Shown: positions 40,752 through 51,053 of the stretch, in pieces
Layout: each line of letters begins with the position of its first letter
How positions within the stretch are numbered: the first letter of the stretch is position 1
Origin: Streptomyces sp. NBC_00358
Lineage (GTDB): Bacteria > Actinomycetota > Actinomycetes > Streptomycetales > Streptomycetaceae
DNA: 64,000 nt
Reading direction: 5' to 3'
NCBI RefSeq assembly: GCF_036099295.1
Contig: NZ_CP107976.1
Span: forward strand, 1,116,001 to 1,180,000
The notes under the pieces: model-generated
What the model was told of the DNA's origin: nothing
The model's input: the letters and a program-made list of their open reading frames with translations, nothing else
Database searches by the model: none
Translations under genes and position numbers: made by a program

Positions 40752-42120
40752 AGACGGGCAGCAGGCGGCCGATCAGGGTGCTGAGCTGCTGGACGTTGCG
40801 GCACTCGTGCGTCTCGACGAGCTCGGCGTAGGCGAGGGCGGCGGAGTCGCCCGTGCCCCACTGCGAACGCGCTTCGGGATTCAGCCAGTAGACGCGGCGG
40901 GCCTGCCGGACGAGCTGCCGGACGGCGGGCAGGTTCGGATCGCTCATGTTCGTACGGGCGTCACCGAGCACGAAGACCGTCGTCCGGGAGCCGACCGCCC
41001 CGGTGTACCGCTCGGTGAACTCGCCGAAGGCGACACCGTAGTCACTGCTGCCGTGCCAGCCCGTGATCGTCGCCTCGGAGCGGATCCTGGCACTCAGCCC
41101 CTGGGAGTCGGCGGCGCCGGGCCCGATCAGCCCGGTCACCTCGTCGACCCGGTTGACGAAGGCGAACACCCGCACCTTGCTGAACTGGTCGTGCAGCGCC
41201 TGCACCAGCAGCATCGTGAAGTCCGAGAATCCCGACACCGAGCCCGACACATCGCACAGCAGCACCAGTTCGGGCCGCACGGGACGGCGTCTGCGCAGTA
41301 CCGGACGCATCGGCACCCCGCCCGTGGACAGCGAAGCGCGCAGGGTGCGCCGCAGATCGATGGTGCCGCGACGGGCCCGGCGGCGGCGCGCCGCGAGCCG
41401 GGTGGCCAGTTTGCGCGCGAGCGGCTGTACGGCCCTGCGCAGTTCGGCGAGCCGGTCCCGGCCGGCGAAGAGGAAGTCGACCCGGTCGGCGGTCGGTGCC
41501 ACCGCGCGCCGGGCGATCTCGTCACGGTCGCGCCGCTCGGCGATCCGGCGGCGCGCCTCCGTCGCGACCTGTCGGCGGAACACCTCGATGCGCCGCCGGA
41601 TCTCGTCCTCCAGCAGCCGGTCGGTGAACCCGGCTCCGCCGCCCTGCGCACGGACCGTGTCCCGCGCGCGGGCCATCAGGGTCTGCGGTCGCAGCCGGTC
41701 GAGGGTCTGGTGGGACGACCAGCCGTCGGACGCCGGCGTACCCCCGTAGCCGCCGAATCCGTCGACCGCCTCGATGGCCAACCGGCCCATGAGAGCTTGG
41801 TCGTTGGCGGCCAGGGCCGCGGTGAGGCGGTCCCGCAGATCGTCCCGGTCCGCGGGCCCCGCACCTTCCGGTGCCCCGACGCCCCGCGGGAAGTACACGT
41901 CGAAGACGGGATCGAAGACCCGCCGCTGTCCCGGATTGTGGAGCAGGGTGGCGGCCAGCCCCTCGCGCAGCCGCTCGCGGTCCGCGAAGCCCAGCGCGGC
42001 CAGGGCCCGCGCGGCGTCCACCGTCTCGCCGGTGCCGATCCGCACGCCGTGCGAACGCAGCGCGCCGACCAGTCCCGTCAGCCGGTCCGCGGCACCGGCC
42101 GTCGGCACGGCGGCGTTCAC
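40750..42120 (-). CDS. VWA domain protein (CoxE-like)
   Basis: A 456-residue soluble protein. The N-terminal half is helical and basic; the VWA domain begins around residue 285 with the metal site DxSxS (LLCDVSGSVSGF) and continues SSDYGVAFGEF, GDARTNMSDPN. GTG 42120 overlaps the stop of the MoxR ATPase (GTGA), so the two are coupled. MoxR-VWA pairs act together as chaperone-like machines that insert metals or remodel partner enzymes. The partner here is not evident from neighbours. Confidence 0.88.
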   Translation of the reverse strand: MNAAVPTAGAADRLTGLVGALRSHGVRIGTGETVDAARALAALGFADRERLREGLAATLLHNPGQRRVFDPVFDVYFPRGVGAPEGAGPADRDDLRDRLTAALAANDQALMGRLAIEAVDGFGGYGGTPASDGWSSHQTLDRLRPQTLMARARDTVRAQGGGAGFTDRLLEDEIRRRIEVFRRQVATEARRRIAERRDRDEIARRAVAPTADRVDFLFAGRDRLAELRRAVQPLARKLATRLAARRRRARRGTIDLRRTLRASLSTGGVPMRPVLRRRRPVRPELVLLCDVSGSVSGFSDFTMLLVQALHDQFSKVRVFAFVNRVDEVTGLIGPGAADSQGLSARIRSEATITGWHGSSDYGVAFGEFTERYTGAVGSRTTVFVLGDARTNMSDPNLPAVRQLVRQARRVYWLNPEARSQWGTGDSAALAYAELVETHECRNVQQLSTLIGRLLPV

Positions 42121-43013
42121 ACGGCGCCCAGATCGAGCTTGGCCGCCGCCTTCAGTATGTCGTCCTGGTGCTTGAGGATCACGCCGAGGCTGTCGCGTAC
42201 GACGTCCTCGTCGATGGTGTCGGCTCCCAGGGCGAGCAGGGTGCGGGCCCAGTCGATGGTCTCGGCGACGGAGGGGACCTTGCGCAGGTCCATCTCCCGC
42301 AGTGCCCCGACCACCCGCACGACGGACTGGGTGAGCGCCTCGTCGAGTCCGGGGACCTTCAGTCTTACGATCCGGCGCTCCAACTCCTCGTCGGGGAAGC
42401 CGATGTGGAGGAAGAGGCAGCGGCGGCGCAGTGCCTCGGACAGCTCGCGGCTCGCGTTCGAGGTGAGCACCACGAAGGGGCGGCTGGTCGCCACGACGGT
42501 GCCCAGTTCGGGGACGGTGATCTGGAAGTCGCTGAGCACTTCGAGCAGCAGGCCCTCCACCTCGACGTCGGCCTTGTCGGTCTCGTCGATCAGCAGGACC
42601 TTGGGGTCGTCGCCCCTGATGGCGGTCAGCAGCGGGCGCGGCAGCAGGAACTCCTCCGAGAAGATGTCCGTGCGGGTCTCGTCCCAGCTCTCGTCCCGGC
42701 CGGCACTGATGCGCAGGAGCTGCTTGGCGTGGTTCCACTCGTACAACGCCCTTGACTCGTCCACGCCTTCGTAGCACTGCAGGCGGATCAGCCGGGCCCC
42801 GGCGACCTGTGCGACGGCCTTGGCGAGTTCGGTCTTGCCCACTCCGGCGGGGCCCTCCACCAGGAGGGGTTTACCGAGCCGGTCGGCCAGGAAGACCGTC
42901 GTGGCGACGGCGGGCGACGCCAGGTAGCCCACGTCGGCGAGGCGTGCGCAGACGTCGTCGACGGATGTGAACAGCAACGGGGCCTCCAGCGCGCGCGGAC
43001 GTGGTCGGCTCAC
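42117..43013 (-). CDS. MoxR family AAA+ ATPase
   Basis: A 298-residue ATPase. Walker A is EGPAGVGKTELAKA, Walker B VLLIDETDKAD, sensor 1 in FVVLTSNASRELSEALRRRC and sensor 2 in the C-terminal part. It is a MoxR/CoxD-like protein that drives the VWA partner encoded directly downstream. The frame starts at GTG 43013. An AAGCGCTT palindrome lies at 43019-43026 just in front of the start, so regulation there is possible. Confidence 0.9.
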   Translation of the reverse strand: MSRPRPRALEAPLLFTSVDDVCARLADVGYLASPAVATTVFLADRLGKPLLVEGPAGVGKTELAKAVAQVAGARLIRLQCYEGVDESRALYEWNHAKQLLRISAGRDESWDETRTDIFSEEFLLPRPLLTAIRGDDPKVLLIDETDKADVEVEGLLLEVLSDFQITVPELGTVVATSRPFVVLTSNASRELSEALRRRCLFLHIGFPDEELERRIVRLKVPGLDEALTQSVVRVVGALREMDLRKVPSVAETIDWARTLLALGADTIDEDVVRDSLGVILKHQDDILKAAAKLDLGAV

Positions 43014-43065
43014 TATCTAAGCGCTTGTTCACCCTCGCTGTCACGTGTGACGACCCCCACGCGTG

Positions 43066-44010
43066 CTAGGAGACCCGCAGTACGATCTTGCCCCGCCGGT
43101 GCTCCCGTTCGAGGGCCGCGTACGCCCCCGGGGCGCTCTCCAGCGGGACGATCCGGTCGACCTGCGGGACCAGCCGGCCCGCCTCGACCAGGGCCGTCAG
43201 CTCCTCCAGACCGGCGCGGTCGGGCTCCACGACGAAGAACACCGCGCGGGCGTCCGCCCCGTCCGGCGGCGTCGCCGGCGCGACGACGCTCACCAGCACT
43301 CCGCCAGGCCGCAGCACCTGCCAGGAGCGGTCCTGGGTGTCCCCTCCGACGGTGTCGAAGACCACGTCCGCGTCCTTGGTCCCGGCCTCGAAGCGCTGCC
43401 CGGCGTAGTCGATCACGGTCTCCGCCCCCAGACCGCGGACGAAGTCCACGTCCCGGGCCGCCGCCGTGGCCGTCACCTCGGCCCCCAGCGCGGCCGCGAC
43501 CTGGACCGCGAAGGATCCGACGCCGCCCGCCCCGCCGTGGACCAGCACGCGCTGCCCAGGCTCCACACCGGCATGAACGACCAGACCCTGCCACGCCGTC
43601 AGCCCCGCGAGCGGCAGCGCGGCCGTCCGCTCGTGGTCGAGCGAGCCCGGCTTGGCGGCGAGATCCGCGGCGGGGACGGTCACGTACTCGGCAGCCGCGC
43701 CGTCACGGGTGAAGGGAATCAGGCCGTAGACCGCTTCGCCGGGCCTGAGGTCCGCGACACCGTGTCCGAGCTCGGCCACGACACCGGAGACCTCCTTGGA
43801 CGGCACGACCGGCAGCCGTGGGCTGCCGCCGCCGTCGAAACCGTCGGTCCAGGTCGCGTCCCAGCCCAGCTCCCCCGAGGTGATCGAGGCCGCCCGCACC
43901 TCGACCAGCACCTCGCCGGGGCCCGGGACCGGCCTCGGCGCCACCTCGTAGATCAGCTCCTCCGGACCGCCCCGCCGATGACCGCGCACCGCGTGCATCG
44001 TGCCGTTCAT
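43066..44010 (-). CDS. NADP-dependent quinone-oxidoreductase-like enzyme (MDR family)
   Basis: A 314-residue cytoplasmic reductase. The N-terminal GroES-like fold lacks the catalytic zinc cysteines, and the Rossmann motif is VLVHGGAGGVGSFAVQVAAALGAEVTAT, so it is a zinc-free quinone oxidoreductase type. ATG 44010 is chosen because GAGGAGG is six bases upstream; the longer reading to 44025 would put the ribosome site inside the gene. It lies 52 bp from the MoxR gene on the same strand, so it may lead the three-gene unit. Its substrate is unknown. Confidence 0.88.
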   Translation of the reverse strand: MNGTMHAVRGHRRGGPEELIYEVAPRPVPGPGEVLVEVRAASITSGELGWDATWTDGFDGGGSPRLPVVPSKEVSGVVAELGHGVADLRPGEAVYGLIPFTRDGAAAEYVTVPAADLAAKPGSLDHERTAALPLAGLTAWQGLVVHAGVEPGQRVLVHGGAGGVGSFAVQVAAALGAEVTATAAARDVDFVRGLGAETVIDYAGQRFEAGTKDADVVFDTVGGDTQDRSWQVLRPGGVLVSVVAPATPPDGADARAVFFVVEPDRAGLEELTALVEAGRLVPQVDRIVPLESAPGAYAALEREHRRGKIVLRVS

Positions 44011-44406
44011 CCGGTTCCTCCTCATCGGGACGGCACAGGGCCGCCGTCGAGTCGATCGCGATCGGGCCCTTCTGCTCCGGCACGGACCGGCCGTTCTTCA
44101 CGATAGATCCGGGACGGTCGGCTTTCCTGTCCAGGCGCGGGGGCCGACGTCCGCGGACCGCGGCGCCAAAGAGGTCTGACCCGTCACCACGGGGGGAGCG
44201 ACGGGCCAGACCCATCGCCCACGGTGCCATGCGCGGACCGCCTCGCGCAGTGCCTTCCGCGAAGTCCCGCACGGCCCCGCGCGCGCCCGCCCCGGCCGTG
44301 GCCCCGTGACCTGCCCGGTCCACCCGTCGGCCCGGACCGGCAGGCTGCGACAATCCCCGGTGGCGCCGGTGTTCGGCACGGCGCGACGTGAACGAAGGAG
44401 GAGCCT
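44011..44406. other. Divergent intergenic region
   Basis: About 395 bp between the reductase and the LLM flavoprotein. Promoters for both are expected. The ribosome site GAAGGAGGAG lies just before 44407. A minus-strand open frame here has no good ribosome site and reads like GC-driven noise. Confidence 0.35.
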
Positions 44407-45426
44407 GTGCCACTGCCCTCACGCCCCCTGCGGAAGCTGGGTTTCCTGACCATCGGGCTGTTCGACGAGGACGAACCCGGGCGCGGCCACGAGTCCACGC
44501 TCGGCGTCATCGAACTGGGCGAGCGGCTGGGCTTCGACAGCGCGTGGCTGCGCCACCGCCATCTCCAGTACGGCATCTCCTCGCCCGTCGCCGTCCTGGC
44601 CGCCGCCTCGCAGCGCACCCACCGCATCGAGCTCGGGACCGCGGTCATCCCCGTGGGCTGGGAGAACCCGCTGCGCCTGGCCGAGGACCTGGCGACCGTG
44701 GACGTGCTGGCCGGCGGCCGCCTCAACCCGGGAGTCAGCGTCGGTCCGCCCCTGCACTACGAGCGCGTGAAGCACGCTCTCTATCCCGATACGGGCGAGA
44801 GCGAGGACTTCGGATACGCGCGCCTGGAACGGCTGCTGGACTTCGTGCGCGGCAACCCGGCCACCGACTTCAGCGGGACGGAGGGCTTCGAGGTCTTCTC
44901 GGACCGTGTCCAGCCGCACTCCCCCGGCCTCGGCCGCCGCATGTGGTACGGCGGCGGCAGCCTGCGGTCGGCCCGTTGGGCGGGCGAGCACGGCATGAAC
45001 TTCCTGACCAGCAGCGTCGTGAAGGCGGAGGAGTCCGAGGACTTCGCGGAGGTCCAGCTCTCGCACGTGCGGGCCTTCCGCGCCCACCACCCGGACGGCG
45101 ACCGTGCCCGCGTCTCGCAGGGGCTCGTCGTGATCCCCACCGACAGCGCCTCGCCCGAACAGCGCGCGCGGTACGAGGAGTACGCCAAAAATCGGCTGCC
45201 CCGTACGACGGCGCCGCAGGGACCCGCGCGCCTGATGTTCGCGCCGGACCTCGTCGGCAGCTCCGACCACATCGCCGAACAGCTCTACGCCCACGCCGCG
45301 TTCAGGGAGATCGACGAGGTGGCGTTCGCCCTTCCGTTCACGTTCGCCCACGAGGACTACGTACAGATCCTCACCGACATCGCCACGAAGCTGGGCCCGG
45401 CGCTCGGTTGGCGGCCGGCCGCCTGA
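44407..45426 (+). CDS. LLM class flavin-dependent oxidoreductase
   Basis: A 339-residue luciferase-like (beta/alpha)8 enzyme. The opening LGFLTIGLFDEDEPGRGHESTLGVIELGERLGFDSAWLRHRHLQ and ELGTAVIPVGWENPLRLAEDLATVDVLAGGRLNPGVSVGP is typical, as is MWYGGGSLRSARWAGEHGMNFL. It needs reduced FMN or F420 and oxidises an unknown compound. GTG 44407 has an excellent ribosome site. It is convergent with sthA across a short stem-loop. Confidence 0.88.
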   Translation: MPLPSRPLRKLGFLTIGLFDEDEPGRGHESTLGVIELGERLGFDSAWLRHRHLQYGISSPVAVLAAASQRTHRIELGTAVIPVGWENPLRLAEDLATVDVLAGGRLNPGVSVGPPLHYERVKHALYPDTGESEDFGYARLERLLDFVRGNPATDFSGTEGFEVFSDRVQPHSPGLGRRMWYGGGSLRSARWAGEHGMNFLTSSVVKAEESEDFAEVQLSHVRAFRAHHPDGDRARVSQGLVVIPTDSASPEQRARYEEYAKNRLPRTTAPQGPARLMFAPDLVGSSDHIAEQLYAHAAFREIDEVAFALPFTFAHEDYVQILTDIATKLGPALGWRPAA

Positions 45427-45442
45427 ACTGGGCCGAGGAGCC

Positions 45443-45470
45443 CGCCGGGTGGTGTGATGGCCACCCGGCG
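45443..45470. terminator. Bidirectional terminator
   Basis: CGCCGGGTGG and CCACCCGGCG form a perfect 10-bp stem with an eight-base loop. It lies between the converging LLM and sthA genes. Confidence 0.65.
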
Positions 45471-45484
45471 GCGTCGCGCGGCGG

Positions 45485-46888
45485 TCAGTCCCGGAGGCGG
45501 TCGATCTGCCGGATCTTGTTGGTCGCGTCCAGGGCGGCCACCTTGTAGGACTCGGCGAGCGTCGGGTAGTTGAAGACGGCGTCGACCAGATAGTCGACCG
45601 TACCGCCGCAGCCCATGACGGACTGGCCGATGTGGATGAGCTCGGTCGCGCCGGTGCCGAAGCAGTGGACGCCGAGGAGCTTGCGGTCGTCGGGCGAGAC
45701 CAGCAGCTTCAGCATGCCGTGCGAGTCGCCGATGATCTGTCCACGGGCCAGTTCCCGGTAGCGGGAGATGCCCACCTCGAACGGCACGCAGTCCTCGGTG
45801 AGCTGGTCCTCGGTGCGGCCGATGAAGCTGATCTCCGGGATGGTGTAGATGCCGATCGGCTGCACGTCGTGCATCCGGTTCACCGGCTCTCCGCAGGCGT
45901 GGTACGCCGCCGTACGGCCCTGTTCCATCGAGGTGGCCGCGAGTGCCGGGAAGCCGATGACGTCACCGACGGCGTAGATGTGCGGCACCTCGGTGCGGTA
46001 GTGCTCGTCGACGGTGATCCGGCCTCGCGGGTCGGCGGACAACCCCGCCTTGTCGAGGTCGAGTTCGTCGGTGAGGCCCTGCCGGCCCGCCGAGTACATG
46101 ACCGCGTCCGCGGGGATCTTCTTGCCGCTCTCCAGGACCGTGAGCGTGCCCCGGGCATGGCGCTCGACGGCGGCGACGGTCTCTCCGAACCGGAAGGTGA
46201 CGGCGAGATCCCGCAGGTGGTACTTCAGCGACTCGATCACCTCGACGTCGCAGAAGTCGAGCATCGCGGAGCGCTTCTCGACGACCGTGATCTTGGAGCC
46301 GAGGGCGGCGAACATGGAGGCGTACTCCATGCCGATCACACCGGCGCCGACGATGACCATGGAGCGCGGCACCTGCTCCAGGTTCAGGACGTTGTCCGAG
46401 TCCATGATCGTCCGGCCGTCGAACTCGACGGTGTCGGGCCGCGCCGGACGCGTGCCCGTGGCGATGACGATGTGGTCGGCGCTCAACAGCCTTTCGTTGC
46501 CGTTCGCTTCGACCAGGGCGACGGTGTGGTCGTCCACGAAGCGGCCGGTGCCCGCGAACAGGGACACATGGTTGCGCGAGAGCTGGCTGCGGATGACGTC
46601 CACCTCGCGGCTGACCACGTGCTCGGTGCGAGCGGTCAGGTCGGCGACGGTGATGTCCTCCTTCAGGCGGTAGCTCTGGCCGTACAGATCCCGCTGGCCG
46701 ATGCCGCTGAGATAGAGGACCGCCTCACGCAGCGTCTTGGAGGGGATGGTCCCGGTGTGTATGGAGACACCGCCGACCATGTCGGGGCGGTCGATGACGG
46801 CAACCCGACGGCCGAGCTTGGCCGCTGCGATGGCGGCCTTCTGGCCGCCCGGGCCGGATCCTATGACAAGCATGTCGAAGTCGCGCAC
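45485..46888 (-). CDS. sthA: Si-specific NAD(P)+ transhydrogenase
   Basis: A 467-residue soluble flavoprotein that moves hydride between NADPH and NAD. The FAD motif is [21 protein letters not shown], and the second nucleotide motif is [21 protein letters not shown]. The position of the disulfide in related reductases is [18 protein letters not shown], with no redox cysteines, which separates transhydrogenase from lipoamide dehydrogenase or mycothione reductase. The C-terminal dimer domain is complete ([17 protein letters not shown]). It stands alone. It balances the NADPH pool. Confidence 0.93.
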   Translation of the reverse strand: MRDFDMLVIGSGPGGQKAAIAAAKLGRRVAVIDRPDMVGGVSIHTGTIPSKTLREAVLYLSGIGQRDLYGQSYRLKEDITVADLTARTEHVVSREVDVIRSQLSRNHVSLFAGTGRFVDDHTVALVEANGNERLLSADHIVIATGTRPARPDTVEFDGRTIMDSDNVLNLEQVPRSMVIVGAGVIGMEYASMFAALGSKITVVEKRSAMLDFCDVEVIESLKYHLRDLAVTFRFGETVAAVERHARGTLTVLESGKKIPADAVMYSAGRQGLTDELDLDKAGLSADPRGRITVDEHYRTEVPHIYAVGDVIGFPALAATSMEQGRTAAYHACGEPVNRMHDVQPIGIYTIPEISFIGRTEDQLTEDCVPFEVGISRYRELARGQIIGDSHGMLKLLVSPDDRKLLGVHCFGTGATELIHIGQSVMGCGGTVDYLVDAVFNYPTLAESYKVAALDATNKIRQIDRLRD

Positions 46889-47264
46889 CTGCGGAGTCTG
46901 TCAGCCCGGGACCGCTTCCCGGAAGGGTGATCGGGTGATCAGTCGAAGGAGTGACGGATGAGGCGCCGCGACACGGCCCAGGCACCCTCGCCCACGGGCG
47001 CCCTGTCCGCGTCGGGGCGACGCCGTCCCGGATGAGCCGATGGCCTCCGGGGTCCCGGTCTCCCGGATCGTCAACGTCGGCTGGGCGGGCAGGTGTTGAC
47101 GGTCCGGGGGGCGAAAAGGACGGTCCGGGGGACTGAAACTCAGCGTCGGGCGAACGCATGCCGGAATGGGGCGCGGCCGTCGCCCGTCTGGGCTACATTC
47201 GGGAATCCTTGACATCGGCGCCTCCGGGGGCGAGGCCACGTCGAGGAGAATTCCGGAGCGGCGA
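46889..47264. other. Divergent intergenic region
   Basis: About 375 bp between sthA and the acyl-CoA ligase. No gene is supported. A TTGACA hexamer at 47209-47214 on the plus strand may be a -35 box, but no good -10 lies at the right distance. The ligase ribosome site GGAG is at 47255-47258. Confidence 0.35.
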
Positions 47265-49166
47265 ATGCACCAGTCCCACCTTCCGCCACCACCAGCAGTA
47301 CTCATCCAGGGGGGACTCGCCGACAGCCTCCGCGAAGCGGCGCTCACCACCCCTGATCTGCCGCAGCTCGCGCGCCGCCCCGAGGGCCGATCGGGCGCCT
47401 GGACGCAGGTGACGGCGGCCGAGCTGTGGGGCGAAGTGGTCGACGTGGCACGGGGGCTCGTCCGCTCCGGCATCCGTCCCGGCGACCGTGTGGCCATCAT
47501 GGCGCGCACCCGCTACGAGTGGACGCTGCTCAGCTATGCCCTGTGGTCGGTGGGCGCCGAGATCGTGCCGATCTACCCGACCTCGTCCCACGAACAGGTC
47601 GCGTGGATCCTGAAGGACGCGCACTGCGTGGGCGTGGTGGTCGAGGACGAGCAGGGCGTCATGACGGTCGGCTCGGCGTGCGCCGCGCTCCCGTTCCTGC
47701 GCCACGTCTGGCAGTTGGACACCGGGGCGATCGCGCAGCTGGTGGAGCGCGGCCGTGCGATACCGGTGACCGCGGTGGACTCGCTGCGCCGGATCGTCCT
47801 GGCCGACTCCACCGCGGTCGTCGCGTACACCTCCGGCACGACGGGACAGCCCAAGGGCTGCGCCCTGACGCACCGCAGCCTGGCGAGCCCCTGCGACACG
47901 CTGCTGCAGGGCTGGCGGCAGACGGCGGCTCCGCCGGGTGTGCAGCCGGCGGTCCTCGCCTTCCTGCCCTTCTCCCACGCCTACGGCCTGATGGTCCAGG
48001 GGATCTGCCTGCGCGGCGGGATCCTGATGGGGCACGAGCCGGATCTGAGGGAGGAGACGCTGTCCGAGGCGATGCTCACGTTCCGGCCGACCTATCTGTA
48101 CGCCGTCCCGTCCGTGTTCGAGCGGATCTACAAGAACTTCGTGAAGGCGTCCCAACGGGCGGGCCGCAGTGTGCTGTTCGAGCGTGCCGTGCGCGCGGCG
48201 CAGGACTTCGCCCTGGCCGAGGAGCAGCAGCGGCTGGGCACGGGGCCGGGACCGGCCTTCGACCTGCGGCTCCAGCACTCCCTGTACGAGAAGACCGTGT
48301 ACAAGAGGCTGCGCGGGGCGCTGGGCGGACGGGTGTGCGGCGCGGTCTCGGGCGGCTCCCCGCTGAATCGTGAACTGGCCCTGTTCTTCGCGGGAATCGG
48401 CATCTTCATCCACGACGGATACGGGCTCACCGAGACCAGCGGGGGAATCACCGCTCAGCCGGTCGGGCGGGAGAAGTTCGGCACCGTCGGACGCCCCCTG
48501 CCGGGCACGGAGATCCAGATGTCCGAGGACGGGGAGATCCACGTGTGGGGGCCCTCCGTGTTCCAGGGCTACATCAACGACGCCGCGGCGAGCCGGGCCT
48601 CGTTCCGGAACGGCTGGCTGGCGACCGGGGACCTGGGACAGGTCGACGCCGACGGGTATCTGACCATCACCGGGCGCAAGAAGGACATCATCATCACCAG
48701 CGGGGGCAAGAGCGTGGCCCCCGCCGCTCTGGAGGAACGGCTGCGGGTCCATCCGCTCATCCATCAGGCGGCCGTCGTCGGCGACAACCGGCCCTGCGTG
48801 GGCGCCCTCATCACCCTGGACCCCGAGTTCGTGACGCACTGGCGCGCCGCGCGGGCCAAGGGGGAGACACCCGCCCGGGACGCGCGTGAGGAGAACGAGC
48901 TGCGCGAGGAGGTCCGGCGCGCGGTCGCGGCGGCCAACACCACCGTGTCCCGCTCCGAGTCCATCCGGGTCTTCCGTGTCCTCGCCGAGCCGTTCGACCT
49001 GTCCAACGGGCTGCTGACACCCTCGCTTAAGCTGCGCCGGGACGCGATCGCCCAGCGGTACGCGGCCGAGATCGAGGCGATGTACCAGACCTCGTCACGG
49101 GTTCCGCGGGAGACGCTGATCGGCGAGCCGTCGATCCTGGACGACTCGGACAACGTGTTCCGGTGA
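47265..49166 (+). CDS. Long-chain fatty-acid-CoA ligase (AMP-forming)
   Basis: A 633-residue adenylate-forming enzyme. The P-loop motif is VAYTSGTTGQPKGCALTH, the A5 motif is YGLTETSGG, A7 is GWLATGDLGQVDADGYL, and A8/A10 are TGRKKDIIITSGGKSVAPAALEERL and NGLLTPSLKLRR (lysine). The gap and long insert (about 290-360; RRIYKNFVKASQRAG-like) match FadD15-type long-chain ligases. ATG 47265 is chosen for its ribosome site; a longer reading from 47166 has none. It activates fatty acids as CoA esters for degradation or lipid synthesis. No partner gene is adjacent. Confidence 0.9.
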   Translation: MHQSHLPPPPAVLIQGGLADSLREAALTTPDLPQLARRPEGRSGAWTQVTAAELWGEVVDVARGLVRSGIRPGDRVAIMARTRYEWTLLSYALWSVGAEIVPIYPTSSHEQVAWILKDAHCVGVVVEDEQGVMTVGSACAALPFLRHVWQLDTGAIAQLVERGRAIPVTAVDSLRRIVLADSTAVVAYTSGTTGQPKGCALTHRSLASPCDTLLQGWRQTAAPPGVQPAVLAFLPFSHAYGLMVQGICLRGGILMGHEPDLREETLSEAMLTFRPTYLYAVPSVFERIYKNFVKASQRAGRSVLFERAVRAAQDFALAEEQQRLGTGPGPAFDLRLQHSLYEKTVYKRLRGALGGRVCGAVSGGSPLNRELALFFAGIGIFIHDGYGLTETSGGITAQPVGREKFGTVGRPLPGTEIQMSEDGEIHVWGPSVFQGYINDAAASRASFRNGWLATGDLGQVDADGYLTITGRKKDIIITSGGKSVAPAALEERLRVHPLIHQAAVVGDNRPCVGALITLDPEFVTHWRAARAKGETPARDAREENELREEVRRAVAAANTTVSRSESIRVFRVLAEPFDLSNGLLTPSLKLRRDAIAQRYAAEIEAMYQTSSRVPRETLIGEPSILDDSDNVFR

Positions 49167-49208
49167 GGGCGATCCGGCCGGGCCCACCGGGAATGCGGCG
49201 CCGATCGC

Positions 49209-51053
49209 TCAGCCGGACCCGTTCGCGGACACGGCGGGTGCCTGTGCGGTGGGCAGCCGCAGGCTGAAGACCGTGCCGGTGCCCGCTTCGCTGGTCACGG
49301 AGGCGGTGCCACCGTGGGCTGCGGCGAGCTGCCGGACGATGGCGAGGCCCAGACCGCTGCCGCCGGTGCGCCGGCTGCGGGACTTCTCCGCCCGCCAGAA
49401 CCGGTCGAAGACGCTGGCGAGGTCTCCGGCCTCGATACCGCAGCCGGTGTCGGCCACCTCGAACACGACGCGCCCGTCGTCGTGGTGTGCGCAGAGGGTG
49501 ACCGTTCCGCCCGGCGGGGTGTGGCGGATCGCGTTGGACACCAGGTTGCCGAGCGCCTGCCGCATCCGCACGGGGTCGGCGTCCAGCCAGGGGGTCCCGG
49601 CCGGCGCGGTGACGAGAAGGACGCCCGCGGCCTCCGCGCCCACCCGGTGCGCCGCGGCGACCTGTTCGAGGAGTTCGTCGGCGCGCACCTCCTCGCGGTG
49701 CAGTCGCAGGGTGCCCGCGTCGGCGGCCGCGAGGTCCTGGAGGTCGTCGATGACGCGCTGCAGGACCACGGCCTCCTCGTGCAGTGAGGACAGCAGTTCC
49801 GGGTCGGGGTCGACCAGGCCGTCGCGGGCCACTTCCAGCCAGCCGCGGATATTGGTGAGCGGGGTGCGCAGTTCGTGCGCGATGTCGCTGACCATCGCCT
49901 TGCGCTGCGCCTCCATGCGTTCCCGGCGCTCGGTCAGTTCGTTGAAGGCCAGTGCCAGGATGCCGGTCTCGTCCTGGGTGGTGACGGGTACCCGTACGTG
50001 CCGCTCGGGTGGCTGCTGCGCGGCCTGGGTCAGTGCGCGCAGCGGGCGTACGAGCCGGGTGGCGACCAGCGCGGTCACGGCCACCGTGAGGGTGAGGACG
50101 AGCCCGGCGACACCGGCGACCTTGGCCTTGTTGGCCGTAGACATGTCGAAACGGGGGACGGGCCTGTCCCCCGTACCGAGGAAGAGCTGGGCGACCGGGG
50201 CGACGTACGGGGCGAGCTGGCGGCGCCGGGCGTCGTCGACGCAGGCGTTCGCCGTCCGGGCCAGGGCGCCGTGCCGGTCGACGGCCCTCTTCTCGAACAG
50301 GTAGGGGTCCTGGGTGGCTCCGCCGGCGGCCGCCAGCGACAGTGCCACGGGCTCGCCGAGGAGCGCCTTGTGCCGGTCCAGGCACGTCCGGGTGAGTGCC
50401 GACAGACCGTCCAGGGCCTTCTGCTCGGTCGGGGTGGGGGTGTTGAGCAGGCCGTCGGCGCACTCGGTCGGCACATAGCCGGAGTCGAGCCGTCCGTCGG
50501 AGTCCGTCAGGACGGTACGGCCGCTCGGCATCCGCTCCAGGCGGGTCTGCAGACCGTTGCGGGCGAAGCACATCTGACGCACGGTGGCCAGCTTGGCCAC
50601 GCGCAGGCGCTCGGTCAGGGGCAGCCGGTAGGGACCCACCGCTCGGGGGTCGACGCCGGCGAGCTGTGCTCCGGGTTCCGTGTACGTGTCGGTGCGCAGC
50701 GGGTCGACGGTGGCGGCGGCCCGGGGCGGCAGCGAGGTCCCGCGGGCCGCGGAGTCCGCGAAGGGGGTGCGGTCGCCGGTGGTCAGGGCGATGCGCCGGC
50801 CCGTCCTGCGCGCGATGGTGCGCAGCGTGCCGTCGACACCGGACCAGTCGGGGTGGGTGGCCGCGTATCCGCTGAGCTGCCCGAGGATGTCCATGTCCTC
50901 GGCGAGCACCTGGCCCTGCTCCTCCTGGATGGCCCGGGTGGTGGTCTGCACCGCGAGCCAGGCGGTCGCGGCGACGGAGCACAGGGCGATGAGTACCGAG
51001 GTGATCAGCAGCCGCACCAGCAGGCTCCTGCGCAGCGGCAGGGCGCGGCTCAC
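49209..51053 (-). CDS. Sensor histidine kinase with large exported domain
   Basis: A 614-residue membrane kinase. A helix (about 9-33) and second one (about 305-328) bracket an extracytoplasmic domain of about 270 residues containing four cysteines (RQMCFARNG, TECADG, TRTCLDR, NACVDD), possibly disulfide-linked. HAMP follows, then the phospho-histidine box (DIAHELRTPLTN), N box (GNLVSNAIRHTPPGG), G1 (VADTGCGIEAGD), F (FDRFWRAEKSRSRRTGG) and G2 (SGLGLAIVRQL). GTG 51053 overlaps the regulator stop. The signal is unknown. Confidence 0.92.
   Translation of the reverse strand: MSRALPLRRSLLVRLLITSVLIALCSVAATAWLAVQTTTRAIQEEQGQVLAEDMDILGQLSGYAATHPDWSGVDGTLRTIARRTGRRIALTTGDRTPFADSAARGTSLPPRAAATVDPLRTDTYTEPGAQLAGVDPRAVGPYRLPLTERLRVAKLATVRQMCFARNGLQTRLERMPSGRTVLTDSDGRLDSGYVPTECADGLLNTPTPTEQKALDGLSALTRTCLDRHKALLGEPVALSLAAAGGATQDPYLFEKRAVDRHGALARTANACVDDARRRQLAPYVAPVAQLFLGTGDRPVPRFDMSTANKAKVAGVAGLVLTLTVAVTALVATRLVRPLRALTQAAQQPPERHVRVPVTTQDETGILALAFNELTERRERMEAQRKAMVSDIAHELRTPLTNIRGWLEVARDGLVDPDPELLSSLHEEAVVLQRVIDDLQDLAAADAGTLRLHREEVRADELLEQVAAAHRVGAEAAGVLLVTAPAGTPWLDADPVRMRQALGNLVSNAIRHTPPGGTVTLCAHHDDGRVVFEVADTGCGIEAGDLASVFDRFWRAEKSRSRRTGGSGLGLAIVRQLAAAHGGTASVTSEAGTGTVFSLRLPTAQAPAVSANGSG

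Noticed and set aside
43041..43052. GTCACGTGTGAC dyad between the MoxR and reductase genes
   Set aside because: Short and imperfect in a GC-rich region; too weak to call an operator.
44098..44379. Minus-strand frame of 93 codons in the gap before the LLM gene
   Set aside because: No ribosome site or recognisable motif; amino-acid mix looks like GC-driven noise.
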